Of a DNA stretch of 64,000 nucleotides, positions 41,079 through 51,009 are shown one piece after another. How positions within the stretch are numbered: the stretch's first letter is position 1; each line of letters starts with the position of its first letter. A program made the translations under genes and the position numbers. Source of the DNA: SSSZ01 sp036732025. GTDB lineage: Bacteria > Pseudomonadota > Gammaproteobacteria > Burkholderiales > Rhodocyclaceae. The stretch covers positions 42,185 to 106,184 of the forward strand of contig DAINDE010000007.1 of NCBI GenBank assembly GCA_036732025.1, given 5' to 3'. Under the pieces are notes generated by a model. That model had not been told where the DNA came from, made no database searches, and was given only the letters and a program-made list of their open reading frames with translations.

Positions 41079-42289
41079 GGGGTTCCTTTGCGGGCGGGGG
41101 CGGCGGCCGGCGTCCAGGGTGCGTGGGGGTGGATGTCCACCCGCTCGGCGAAATGGGGGGTGACGGCTGCCATGGCGGCGGCGTCGGCGAATTCGGCGAA
41201 GACGATGGCCAGCTTGTCGAAGGGTGCCGGGTCGAGGGGCTGGCCGCTGTCCTTCAGGGGGACGATGCGCAGGTCGCGGGCCTCGGGCAGCCGGCAGGAG
41301 AAGCTGTAGGGCACCAGGGGCACCGCCCGGGAAATGGTGTGACGGCCCACCGGCCTGGCCTCGGCGACGGGTAGCGAGGCCGGCAGGGTTTCGCCGATGA
41401 AGGGGCGGAGAAAGAGGTCGGTGTAGGGCGCGCCGGCGGAGAGTTCCACCAGGTGGCCGTAGAGGTCGCCGGGGCAACGGCGCATGCACTCGACGATCCA
41501 GAACCGTTCGCCATCGGCGATGAACTGGGTGTGCAGCAGGCCGTCGGCGAGGCCCAGGCCCTGCGCCAGCCGCGTCATGGCGGCGCGAACGCCGTCCCGC
41601 AGGGCCGCCGGCAGGGACGACGGGTGGTGGGAGCAATTGACCTGGTAGGGATAGACGGTGCAGTACTCGTCCACGAAGAAGTCGGCGGCCACGGCCTGGT
41701 CGCGGATGAAGGCGGAATGGCTGTAGAGGCGGCCTTCGACGAATTCCTCCAGCACCGCCTCGCCGGTGCGGGAGGCGGCCCGGGCATGGGCCAGGGCGGC
41801 GGGCAGGGCGGCGGGATCGGCCACCCGGGTGACGCCGCGGCCGCTGAAGCTGTCTACCGGCTTGACGAGGTAGGGGGGCGGCAGGTCGCCGGTCACCGCC
41901 GGCCCCGCCGCGCCCTGGGCGAGGCAGCGGGGGCTGGGCAGGCCGTGGGCGGCCATCGCCTCGCGGAAGGCGGCCTTGGTGTGCAGGAGGTGGGCCACCG
42001 GCCAGGGGTCGAAGCCGGGGTAGCCCCGCCGCTCCGCCACCCAGGCGGCGGAAAGGTAGGCGAAGTCGTTGCAGGTGGGCACCAGCCAGTCGAAGGACTC
42101 CGCCTCCACCAGGGCCAGCAGGTCTTCCCGCCGGGAATAGTCGATGAAGTGGGAAGCGTCGGCGTAGCGGTGGCAGGGGTCCCCGGCCAGGGCGCCGCAG
42201 ACGGCGACGTGGAAGCCGCGCGCCTTGAGGGCGAAGAAGATGGGGGCGGCGCTGAAGCTGCTGCCGACGAGGAGCGCTCGCTGGGTCAT
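41072..42289 (-). CDS. ATP-grasp ligase
   Basis: 405-residue carboxylate-amine (or thiol) ligase of the ATP-grasp fold. N-terminal domain LLVGSSFSAAPIFFALKARG, then ATP-binding region YLVKPVDSFSGRGVTRVADP (glycine-rich loop with Lys) and VLEEFVEGRLYSHSAF. Metal/ATP residues are in FWIVECMRRCPGDLYGHLVE. The first gene of its unit; followed by the Gfo/Idh gene. In glycan loci such enzymes may attach an amino acid to a sugar amine or acid, an inference only. Divergent from the GT61 gene. Confidence 0.85.
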   Translation of the reverse strand: MTQRALLVGSSFSAAPIFFALKARGFHVAVCGALAGDPCHRYADASHFIDYSRREDLLALVEAESFDWLVPTCNDFAYLSAAWVAERRGYPGFDPWPVAHLLHTKAAFREAMAAHGLPSPRCLAQGAAGPAVTGDLPPPYLVKPVDSFSGRGVTRVADPAALPAALAHARAASRTGEAVLEEFVEGRLYSHSAFIRDQAVAADFFVDEYCTVYPYQVNCSHHPSSLPAALRDGVRAAMTRLAQGLGLADGLLHTQFIADGERFWIVECMRRCPGDLYGHLVELSAGAPYTDLFLRPFIGETLPASLPVAEARPVGRHTISRAVPLVPYSFSCRLPEARDLRIVPLKDSGQPLDPAPFDKLAIVFAEFADAAAMAAVTPHFAERVDIHPHAPWTPAAAPARKGTPC

Positions 42290-42426
42290 CGGATGCCGTT
42301 GGAAATCAAGGTTCGGTCTCGGAAAGGCGCGCCATTGCCTGATCGGGGCGTCTAGGATAGCATCCCCGCGGAATGTGGGGTTGCCGGCGACGCCCGGCGC
42401 CGAACCACTGTTTCGGGGACCATCCC

Positions 42427-44067
42427 ATGACGCCACCCTTGCAGCCGGACACCAGCAACGACGAATTGCCCCTGCTGCCCGGCCTGCGCCATGCCGACAC
42501 CGCCCACGGCATCGCCGCCCGCCTCGCCGAACTCCCGCCCGCCGCCTTCCAGCAGGCCATCGACGGCTCCGCGGCCCCACCCGACCTGTGGCTCGACCTG
42601 GTGCTCATTTTCGACGAGCGCCGCCAGCAGGACGCGGTGGTCCGCCTCCTGCGGCGCCTGGCGACGGCCATCGCCGGCGAGCGCGAGTGCAAGCTGGCCT
42701 GCCTGCGGCTCATCGCCAATTTCCGCTTCACCCTGGCCAACGTGCTCATGGCGGCGCTGATCGAACGCCACGGCCCCCTGCCCGTCCTCGCCGAATGGCG
42801 GGAGGTGGCCCGCCGCTACTGCTACCGGCAATCCCTGGCGGGGCTGCCCGATCACGGCGCCCTCACCCCGGCTTTCGACCGGCTGTCCTCCTGCGCCGCC
42901 GCCATCGGCGACGGCGGCGCCCCCTTCGCCACCCTGCCCGTCCTCCCCGCCGGCGACCTCGGCCGCCCCCTGGCCGATGCCGGCGGCGCCCCGGTGACGC
43001 TGCGCCCTTCCCGCCCCCTGCACCTGACGCCGGCCGGCGACCTGGAAGCCTGCCCGGCCGCCGGCGAGCCCCTGGAGGCAGGCGCCTTCACGCTCCTGGA
43101 AAACGCCGTCGTCACCGGCGGCGCCCACCCCGTGCTGGTGGACGGGCGCGCCCTCGCCGACGACGTGCTGCACTGGATGGAGCCGGCGGAGTTCAACCCC
43201 CTGGGCGCCGACGCCGCCTACGCCGGCATCGTCTACCGCTACGGCGACGACGACGCCGGCCGCCGGGCCATCACCCGCCGGCGCCCGCCCCAGCGCACGC
43301 TCGCCCGGGGCATCTTCCTCAACGGCCCCCACCAGGGCAACTATTACCACTGGGTCACGGAAACCCTGACCCGGGCCGCCTTCCTGGACGACCTGCCGGC
43401 GGCCATGGACGACTGGCCCCTCCTCGTCTGCCGCGACGCCCTCGCCCACCCCAACCTGCCGGCGGCCCTGGCGGCGGTGCTGGGGGAGCGCCCCCGCCCC
43501 CTTCTCTGGCTGGAGCGGGGCGAAACCCTGCGGGTGGAATCCCTGCTGATGCCGCCCCGGGTTTCCCGGGTCAAGGCCTGCGTGCAGTGGCAGCGGCACG
43601 AGGAGCCGCGGGACTGCCTGGTCGCCGACGAGGCTGTGCAGCGCCTGCACCGGCGCCTGGCCCTGCCCGGCCAGCGCCGCCGCCGCCTCTTCCTGGAACG
43701 GGGCGGGGCGGCGCGCCTGGCCAACCAGGCCGAGGTGAAGGCTGCCCTGGCCGCCCGCGGTTTCGAGAGCGTCCACCCGGGCGAACTCGATTTCGAAGCC
43801 GCCCGCCGGCTCTACGCCGAGGCCGCGGTCATCGTCAGCCCGGCCGGGGCCGCCCTCGCCAACCTTGTCCTCGCCCCCCGGGGCTGCGTGGCCCTCAACC
43901 TGACCTACGAGCTTTGCCGCCACTGCGGCGTCTTCTCCGCCCTCGGCACGCCCGTCGACCAGCCGGTGGTCAACGTCTGCGAGCACGGCCGCCAGCCGGA
44001 CACCCTCGACCCCTTCACCCTGCGGCCCGAGCTGGTCGGCCGCGTCCTCGACGCCTTCGCCCTGTAA
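42427..44067 (+). CDS. Glycosyltransferase family 61 protein
   Basis: 546-residue protein. N-terminal half without recognised motif. The C-terminal part (about 280-545) has the DUF563/GT61 pattern: GPHQGNYYHWVTETLTRAAF (H-x-x-x-W/E), RRRLFLERGGAARLANQAEV, and SPAGAALANLVLAPRGCVAL (G-A-A-L/H-x-N motif). GT61 enzymes add xylose, GlcNAc or similar. Cytoplasmic, no signal peptide. The ATG at 42427 has GGGGA 7 bases upstream. The giant GT2 gene follows after 4 bases. Confidence 0.85.
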   Translation: MTPPLQPDTSNDELPLLPGLRHADTAHGIAARLAELPPAAFQQAIDGSAAPPDLWLDLVLIFDERRQQDAVVRLLRRLATAIAGERECKLACLRLIANFRFTLANVLMAALIERHGPLPVLAEWREVARRYCYRQSLAGLPDHGALTPAFDRLSSCAAAIGDGGAPFATLPVLPAGDLGRPLADAGGAPVTLRPSRPLHLTPAGDLEACPAAGEPLEAGAFTLLENAVVTGGAHPVLVDGRALADDVLHWMEPAEFNPLGADAAYAGIVYRYGDDDAGRRAITRRRPPQRTLARGIFLNGPHQGNYYHWVTETLTRAAFLDDLPAAMDDWPLLVCRDALAHPNLPAALAAVLGERPRPLLWLERGETLRVESLLMPPRVSRVKACVQWQRHEEPRDCLVADEAVQRLHRRLALPGQRRRRLFLERGGAARLANQAEVKAALAARGFESVHPGELDFEAARRLYAEAAVIVSPAGAALANLVLAPRGCVALNLTYELCRHCGVFSALGTPVDQPVVNVCEHGRQPDTLDPFTLRPELVGRVLDAFAL

Positions 44068-44071
44068 CCCC

Positions 44072-47000
44072 ATGCCCGATCCCAACCTGCCCCTCGTCAG
44101 CTTCGCCATCCCCTGCTACAACCACGAGCGCTTCATCGGCGAGACCCTGGAATCCTGCCTGGCCCAGACCTACCCCCACATCGAGGTGGTGGTGGTGGAC
44201 GACGCGTCCACCGACGGCAGCCGGCGGGTCATCGAGGACTTCGCCCGCCGCTACCCGGACCGCCTGCGCGCCGACTTCAACGACAAGAACCTCGGGCAGG
44301 CCCTCACCGCCCGCAAGGCGGTGCGCCTCACCCGGGGCGAGCTCATCGCCGGCATCGGTTCCGATGACGTCTCCCTGCCCCACCGCATCGCCGCCGGCGT
44401 CGACCTGCTGCGGGCCAACCCGGCCCTGGGGGCGGTGTTTTCCCGGGTGGAGGTCATCGACGACGACGGGCGCATCATCGACTCGCCGGTGGCGGACATC
44501 TTCAACGCCCGCTACGACAACCTGCGCTGGCGGCTGCTGGCCGGCAACTGCCTGTGCGGCCCCAGCGTGCTCGCCCGGGGCGAGCTGATCCGCCGCCACC
44601 GGCCCAATTCCGCCCTGCGCTACGTGGAGGATTTCGACCAGTGGCTGCGCCTCCTCGACGACCATGAAATCCACCGGGACGACGACATCTGGGTGAAGTA
44701 CCGCCAGCACGGCAGCAACCTCTCCATCTTCACCGTGGACACCGCCCCCCTGGCGCCCCATTACGAGACCGCCGTGTGCATCATCCGTGCCCTGCAGCGC
44801 TGGCCCCTGGACAAGCTCTTCCATTTCCAGGCCCCGGCCGGCACCCCCGAGCGGGAGCGGGAGGAGGCCCAGGGCCACGCCCGCCTGGCCGAGCACTGCC
44901 TGAAGATGGACGAGATTTCCTTCGGCCGCCCCTACCTCTACAGCCAGGAGGCCTACCGGCAACTGGTCCTCGCCTGCGAACTGGACCCGGCCAACGACCT
45001 GGCCAACACCCTGCTGCCCGAAGCCTGGCGCCGCCTGGGCGACACCGGCCGGGCCGCCGGCGGCAAACCCACCACCTACGTGGCCTGGAAGGAAGCCGCC
45101 CCGGCCACCCTGGCCGCCGCCGAGCCGGCCGCCGACCCTTTCCGCGAGGCCTTCCGTGCCTGGCAGGAGAAGACCGCCCTGCGCGACATCGACGGCGAGC
45201 ACCTGGCCCGCCGCATGCACGGCCAGTGGTTCCTGCACCCCCGCTTCACGGTCTTTCTCGACGGCAGCGACGGGGCCGCCGCCGGGCGCGCCCTGGCCAG
45301 CCTGGAGCGGCAGCTCTACGGCCAGTGGCAGGCCGTGATGTTGGGCGGCACGACCGGGGCCGGCCCCCGGGTCGCCCCCGTCCCCGCCGGCACCCCGCCC
45401 GCGGCGGTACTCCCGGCCCTGGGCCGGGACACCCCGGAGGACTGGGCACTCCTCCTGCCCCCCGGCACCACCCTCGAACCCCAGGCCCTCTACGCCCTGG
45501 CCGACCACATCAACCTCAAGCCCCAGTGGCAGGCCCTCTACGCCGACGACGCCAGCGCCGCCGGCACACCCCGCTTCAAGCCCGATTTCGACCCGGTGCT
45601 CCTGGCCGGCGGCGACTACATCGGCGCCCTGGCCGTGGCGGCACCCGTCGTCGTTCCGCTGGCGGCGGGGCTGCCCCTGTCGGCAGGCCTGGGCACCGCC
45701 CTCGCCTGGCAGATCGCCGACACCCTGGGCGAGGCCAGCATCGGCCACGTGGCCGACGTACTCAGCCGCACCCCGGACGCCGCCGCCCCCCTCCTCGAAC
45801 TGACTCGGGCCTGCGCCGAAGCCCATTTCGCCCGGGCGGGCCTCGCCGTACACCAGGCCGACGGCCCCGTGGCCGGCAGCAACTGGGCCGTGCCGGCGCT
45901 GCCCGCCCTGCCGCCGGTCACCGTCGTCGGCCTGGGAGGTGCCATCGACGCCCTGCTCGCCGGCACCGACTATCCCGCCCTGCAGGCCGCCGCCGGCCTG
46001 CCCCCCACGCCCGCTGCCCTGGCCGAGGCCCTGGCGGCGGCGCCCAGCGACCTCGTCCTCGTCTGCGTCCCCGGCCTGCGTCCGGCCAACCCGGAATGGC
46101 TGCAGATACTGGTGGCCGCCCAGCAGGGCTGGAAAGCCCCCCTGGCCGCCCCCGCCATCGCCGACGGCGAGGGCCGCCTGGAAGGCGCCGGCCTGGCCCT
46201 GGGCATCGGCGGCAGCCTGGGCCCGGTGCTGCCGGGCACGCCCTACGGGCAGTCCGGCGATGCGCTCCAGCGGGCCGCCCTGCCGCGCCGGGTCGCCGCC
46301 GTGGAGTCCTCGTGCCTGCTCCTCTCCCGCGCCGCGGTGGCGGCAGCCGGCGGCCTCGATACCGGCTACGCCAGCCTTCCCGGCTGCCTGGCCGACCTCT
46401 GCCTGCGTCTCTCCAGCCGCGGCGATTCGCCCCTGTGGCTGCCCTGCGCCCTTCTCGACCGCACCGCACCGCCGCCGGCAGGACTGCCCGAAGACCCGGC
46501 GCCCTTCGTCCAGCGCTGGCTGCCAGCCCTGGCGGCGGATCCCTGGTGGAACCGCCACCTCACCCTGCGGGACGGCTCCGGCCGGGCGGAAACCGACCTG
46601 GCGGCCCGCTGGCAGCCGGGACGCCGGGACGCCCTGCGCATCCTCTCCCTGCCCCTGCCGCCTTCCGGCCAGGCGGAATACCGCATGACGGCGCCCCTGG
46701 CCATGCTCGACCGCCTCGGCCTGGCCCAGGTGGCGACGGCCTGCGAGCCCCTGCCCGGCCGGGAACGGGCGCCCACCCCGGTGGAGCTGGCCCGCCTCGA
46801 CCCCGACGTGCTCTACGGCCAGGCCGTGGTGGACGACGTCCGTCTGGAGGGCTACGTGGCCGCCGCCCGGCTGCTGCCCCGGGTGTTCCGCATCTTTTCC
46901 CTGGACGACCGCATCTCCGACGTTCCCGAATACAACGAGGCCAGCCGCAAGCTGCCCCGGGCGGCGGTCACCGAGCGCATGCGCATCGCCCTGGCCCATT

Positions 47001-47650
47001 CCGATCGCCTCGTCGTCAGCACCGCCCCCCTGGCCGACCTCTACGCCAAGGACATCGGCGACATCCGCATCGTCCCCAACCGCCTGGAAAAGGCCCTGTG
47101 GGGCAAGCTCCCGCCCCGGCCGCCCCGCCCGGCCGGCGGGCGCAAGCCCCGCGTGGGCTGGGCCGGCGCCGTGCAGCACGCCGGCGACCTGGCCATCGTG
47201 GCTCCGGTCATCGAGGCCCTGGCCGGGGAGGTGGACTGGGTATTCTTCGGCATGATCCCAGCCGGCTGCGAGCGCTTCGTCGCCGAATTCCACCCGCCGG
47301 TACGCCCCTACGCCGCCTACCCGCCCTAGCTCGCCGCCCTCGACCTGGACCTGGCGCTGGCGCCCCTGGAGATCAACCTCTTCAACGAGGCCAAGAGCAA
47401 CCTGCGCCTCCTGGAATACGGCATCCTCGGCTGGCCGGTGATCGCCTCCGACATCGAGCCCTACCGCACCGACAACGCCCCGGTGATGCGGGTGGCCAAC
47501 ACCGCGGCGGCCTGGCGGGAAGCCATCCGCGCCCACCTCGCCGACCCCGCCGCCACCCGCCGCCAGGGCGAAGCCCTCAAGGCCTGGGTCGAGGCCGGCT
47601 ACCTCCTCGAGGACCACTCCCAGGAATGGCTGGGGGTGCTAACTCCCTAA
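44072..47650 (+). pseudogene. Giant multi-domain glycosyltransferase interrupted by an in-frame amber codon
   Basis: A frame of 1192 codons broken by TAG at codon 1086 (47327-47329). Domain 1 (about 1-240) is a GT2 transferase: LVSFAIPCYNHERF, VVVVDDASTDGSRR, and GSDDVS. Then a linker, a second degenerate GT2-like region (about 380-830), and a GT4/GT1-like C-terminal domain (about 850-1190). After the stop the same frame continues LAALDLDLALAPLEINLFNE, then SNLRLLEYGILGWPVIASDI, conserved glycosyltransferase sequence, and ends at 47650. The truncated product would lose the donor-binding half of the last domain. It could be mutation, sequencing error or readthrough. The first 1085 residues are otherwise intact. 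Confidence 0.85.
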
Positions 47651-47724
47651 GAATCACAGACCAACTTGAGTCGCGCAGATACCCGGGCATCCCCCAGCGC
47701 CGACTTGTCGCAGTTTTTTCAGCG

Positions 47725-47745
47725 CTGTCGCGACAGGGATATAAT
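47725..47745 (+). promoter_or_regulatory. Palindrome next to a perfect -10 box in the GT2-DUF3800 spacer
   Basis: CTGTCG-CGACAG (47725-47736), a perfect 12-base palindrome, three bases before TATAAT (47740-47745). It points rightward into sequence antisense to the DUF3800 gene, where no credible gene was found, so any product may be an antisense RNA. The rest of the spacer 47651-47825 holds no gene. Confidence 0.4.
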
Positions 47746-47825
47746 CAGCAGTGGAGATTCTGTCGCTGGGCGGCTTCGCACGAGGTGGCTTGGCAGGCTT
47801 TATCTCCTTTTCTTTTTTGCCGCCT

Positions 47826-48707
47826 TCATCGCCCGTCGCCGTAGGGATTGGGTACAAAGTTGATGCCGTAGGAGTCGAAGACTCTTCCCTCCCGATACCC
47901 TTGTCCCCGGTATTGCAACTGGCTGAGCCATGGCCCGAACTCTCTGGCAATCTCTTCTTGCGCCGGTTGATCCATCCCGACGCCGGCCAACCTGAACCCC
48001 CAGTTCACGCAGTAAATCGCTAGGTCGGCGGCCTGCACCGGCATGCTGAGATCGGAGGAGACGAACATGGGCACAGGCACTATCCACGCAGCCCGATAGC
48101 GCCCCGTCTGCGTTTTCGTGAAGTACCGTTCCATTTGCCGGACGAATCGCCGGTCGGCGCCCTTTTCCACTTCGTCGAATACCAGCAGGCCGTGTTCCTG
48201 CTGAGCTTCCAGAAAATAGAAGTAGCACTCCAGAAGGAATACGTGATCCTTGCGCAAGTCTTCCCCCGCCTCGAAGGTTGCCGGCTTCTCGGCGGTCACC
48301 GGAATGGCCGACGCAAATAGTTGGGCCTCGAAGGTTCGCAAGGCCTGAAACACGGACCGCGCCATTTCGATGCAAGCCTGACCGTATGCAGTAAACTCGT
48401 CGCGCGAAGGCGGCAGCTTCTCCAAACCCTTCGTCAAGAATCCCCGGCAATGCTTGCGCCGCGCCTCGTCTGTCATCCAGTCGCCTTGTGCCGCCCACTT
48501 GAAGCGATCCTTGTCGAGGAGTTTGGCTCCCTTCAGTTCCTTGCGCTACTCGTGCAGACGCGCTCCAAAGGCAGCGAGTTCGGCCTGCTGCAACTGTTGG
48601 ACGAACGGCCAAAGCTTCCCGGCGTGCAGGGCCACGCCACCCCGTACCTCGTAGGGGCAAGTTTTGTGGTCATGGCCGGATTCATCGAGAAATAGAAGCC
48701 AACTCAT
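47826..48707 (-). pseudogene. DUF3800-family gene interrupted by an in-frame amber codon
   Basis: Read from an ATG at 48707 the frame is MSWLLFLDESGHDHKTCPYE, the DUF3800 start with its L-D-E-S-G-x-H signature, and runs to LHE followed by TAG (48546-48548, codon 54). It then continues RKELKGAKLLDKDRFKW and, beyond Met at 48476, through FVSSDLSMPVQAADLAIYCV to 47826, the usual conserved Asp end of the fold. Without the stop it would be 293 residues, a normal length. Restart at 48476 would give 216 residues lacking the catalytic-looking N-terminus. DUF3800 proteins are RNase-H-like, often on mobile or defence DNA. GC is lower than in the neighbours. It lies 12 bases after the upstream TPR gene. 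Confidence 0.85.
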
Positions 48708-48719
48708 TTCGGCCGGTCG

Positions 48720-50993
48720 CTAAATATCCCCGAGCGCCGCCAGTACCGCCGCCCCGACCCCGGCCCAATCCCCCGGGGTCGCCTGGCGGAAGAGACGCAG
48801 GGACGGGTACCAGGGGGTGTCGCTACGCCCCTGCAGCCAGCGCCATTCCCCCTCGCTGGAGAGGAGCAGCCAGGCGGGCTTGCCCAAAGCGCCGGCCAGG
48901 TGGGCGACGGCGGTGTCGGTGGTGACGACCAGGTCGAGGCTGGCCACCAGGGCGGCGGTGTCGTCGAAATCCCGCACCAGGCCCATGGGGTCGGTGAGGC
49001 GGCCGGCGGCAGCCTGGCCCTGGCGCCACTCGTCGAAGCCGGACTGCTGCAGCCCGACCCAGGCAACACCCTGGCAGGCCAGCAGGGTTTCCACCACCGG
49101 CAGGGGCAGGTCGAAGCGGTGGCGGTGGCGGGGACGCTTGCCGCCGGACCAGCACAGACCCACCCGGCGCTTGCCAGGGGCCGGCAGGTAGGACTGCCAG
49201 AGCATGGCCTTGAGGGGGTCGGACCGCAGGTAGGGCTGGTCCATGGTCCATTCCGCCACCGGCAGGGCGAGCGCACAGGCGATGCTGACCAGGGGCACTT
49301 GCCAGGTGAAGGCCGTTTCGTCCGGCGTTTCGCTGACCACTTCGGCGATGCCCTCCAGGGCGCGGGCGAAGAGGGTCGCCAGGGCCGGCCGGGCCACCAG
49401 GACGACGCGGGCGAAGGCGGGCCGGATGCGGGCCAGCAGGCGGACGAACTGGAGGTTGTCGCCGAAGCCCTGCTCGCAATAGACGAGGAGCGCGTCGCCG
49501 GCGGGATCGGTGGCTTCGCCGCACCACTGGGGCAGGCGGCTCGGGGGCCGGCGGGTGCGGGCGGTGTCGCCGCGCTCCCAGCGGGCCTCGTAATACTGCC
49601 AGCCGGGATCGGTACGCCCCCGCATGAGAAGGAAGCAGGCGTAGGAGAAGCGGGCCTCCGGGTCTTCCGGCGCCGCGGCCAGGGCCTGCCGATAGCCGGC
49701 TTCCGCCGTTTCGTCCCGGCCCAGCCAGGCGAGGGCGTTGGCCCGGTTGGTGTGGAGGGCGGCATTGCCCGGCTCCAGTGCGAGCCCGGCGTCGAAGCGT
49801 TCCACCGCCTCGGCGTAGCGGTACTGCTCGCGGCAGGCGATGCCTTCCAGGTTGCAGAGTTCCAGGGAATCGGCGCCGAAACGGCGGGCCATGGCCAGGG
49901 CGTTGCGGGCGTCGGCGAACCAGCCCTGGTCGAGGAAGACCTTGGCCATGGCCACGTAGACGCCGGCGTCTTCGGGCTGCTCCTGGACGAGGGCGGTGAA
50001 CATCTCGATGGCGTCGCGCACGTCGCCGGCAGCGGCCTTGGCCTCGGCCAGGTTGCCCCGCACCAGGCGGTCCCCCGGCACCATTTCCAGGGCCTGGCTG
50101 AAGTTGCGCACGGCGGCGGCGGCTTCGCCCAGGTCGAGGCAGGCCACGCCCAGGTTGTTGAACAGCTCGAAGGAGCGGGCACCGGCATCCACCACCGCCT
50201 GGTAGTGGCGGCGGGCGCCTTCCAGGTCGCCGCCGGCGTGGAGGCAGGCGGCCAGTTGGCAGCGGGCCTCGAAATCGCCGGGGTCGGCAGCGCAGAGCGC
50301 TTCCAGGGCGGCAATGGCGGCGGCGCCATCCCCCGCCGCCAGGGCGGCCTGGGCGGCTTCCCGCCGGGCGTCGAGGTTCGCCTGGCCGGCGCCGTCCATG
50401 ACCAGGCGGCCGGCGGGCTTGATGACCTGCAGGGTGGCCTGGTAGTTGGCGTACACGTTCCACTGGCTGTCGCCGGCGGCGCGCAGGGCTTCCTCGCTGA
50501 TCTCGCCCCGCTGCAGGCGCTCCAGCCAGGGGCGCTTGGGAATCAGGTTGGAGGCCACCAGTTCCAGGTCGATGCCCAGGTACTCGCCCAGGGGCGTGTT
50601 GGCGGCGCCGATGCGGGCGTACTCGGCATTGTTGCGCCGGCTGAAGAGGGCCAGGCCGTCGGCGGTGATGGGCCGCACGTGGGTGGGGTCGCCCCAGAAT
50701 TCGTCGGAGCGGGGGTGGGGCACCTCGATGTGGATGCGGGCGCCGTCGCAGCAGACCCGCCACAGCTCCTGCATGACCTTGAGGAAGACGGCGGGCTGCT
50801 GGCCCAGGTGCTCCAGCACGTGGATGAGGACGACCTCCCCGACGGCGTCGTCGGGCCAGGGCCAGGGCGTCTGTTCCAGGTCGAGGACGACGTCGGGCCG
50901 GCACACCGGCGAGGCGTCCACGTTGATGTAACCGGGCCGCTGGCGGGAGCCGCAGCCGAGGTTGAGCTTGAGTTTTCCCGGGGGGCTGGTCAC
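48720..50993 (-). CDS. Methyltransferase-TPR-glycosyltransferase fusion
   Basis: 757-residue three-part protein. Residues 1-200: class-I SAM methyltransferase with LKLNLGCGSRQRPGYINVDA and VLIHVLEHLGQQPAVFLKVM. Residues about 215-430: tetratricopeptide repeats, for example LFNNLGVACLDLGEAAAAVR. Residues about 480-757: a GT-B domain like that C-terminal to TPRs in flagellar-modification transferases, with YCEQGFGDNLQFVRLLARI and VVTTDTAVAHLAGALGKPAW (heptosyltransferase/GT9-like nucleotide-sugar site). It could methylate and glycosylate the same acceptor. It is upstream of the broken DUF3800 gene and 16 bases downstream of an FkbM gene. Confidence 0.88.
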   Translation of the reverse strand: MTSPPGKLKLNLGCGSRQRPGYINVDASPVCRPDVVLDLEQTPWPWPDDAVGEVVLIHVLEHLGQQPAVFLKVMQELWRVCCDGARIHIEVPHPRSDEFWGDPTHVRPITADGLALFSRRNNAEYARIGAANTPLGEYLGIDLELVASNLIPKRPWLERLQRGEISEEALRAAGDSQWNVYANYQATLQVIKPAGRLVMDGAGQANLDARREAAQAALAAGDGAAAIAALEALCAADPGDFEARCQLAACLHAGGDLEGARRHYQAVVDAGARSFELFNNLGVACLDLGEAAAAVRNFSQALEMVPGDRLVRGNLAEAKAAAGDVRDAIEMFTALVQEQPEDAGVYVAMAKVFLDQGWFADARNALAMARRFGADSLELCNLEGIACREQYRYAEAVERFDAGLALEPGNAALHTNRANALAWLGRDETAEAGYRQALAAAPEDPEARFSYACFLLMRGRTDPGWQYYEARWERGDTARTRRPPSRLPQWCGEATDPAGDALLVYCEQGFGDNLQFVRLLARIRPAFARVVLVARPALATLFARALEGIAEVVSETPDETAFTWQVPLVSIACALALPVAEWTMDQPYLRSDPLKAMLWQSYLPAPGKRRVGLCWSGGKRPRHRHRFDLPLPVVETLLACQGVAWVGLQQSGFDEWRQGQAAAGRLTDPMGLVRDFDDTAALVASLDLVVTTDTAVAHLAGALGKPAWLLLSSEGEWRWLQGRSDTPWYPSLRLFRQATPGDWAGVGAAVLAALGDI

Positions 50994-51009
50994 GGTCGTT
51001 CCTTTTCGG

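Noticed and set aside
42290..42426. Sigma70 promoter TTGCCT...TAGGAT in the ATP-grasp/GT61 spacer
   Set aside because: Spacing of 12 bases is too short for a functional sigma70 promoter.
44015..47617. A 1200-codon open frame antisense to the GT61/GT2 genes, and many other long antisense frames (for example 41-1588, 7798-9225, 11661-12827, 34289-37675)
   Set aside because: High-GC coding DNA leaves long stop-free shadows. Their translations are Gly/Ala/Arg/His/Gln-rich with no family motif, while the opposite strand encodes recognisable proteins.
47751..48023. 90-codon plus-strand frame behind the TATAAT box
   Set aside because: Most of it is antisense to conserved DUF3800 coding sequence and it has no motif or good ribosome site; kept only as a possible RNA.
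47327..48548. Genome-wide amber recoding as an explanation for the two in-frame TAG codons
   Set aside because: TAG is used as the natural stop at conserved protein ends in soxY, lysR, mutL and the methyltransferase-TPR-GT gene within the same window.
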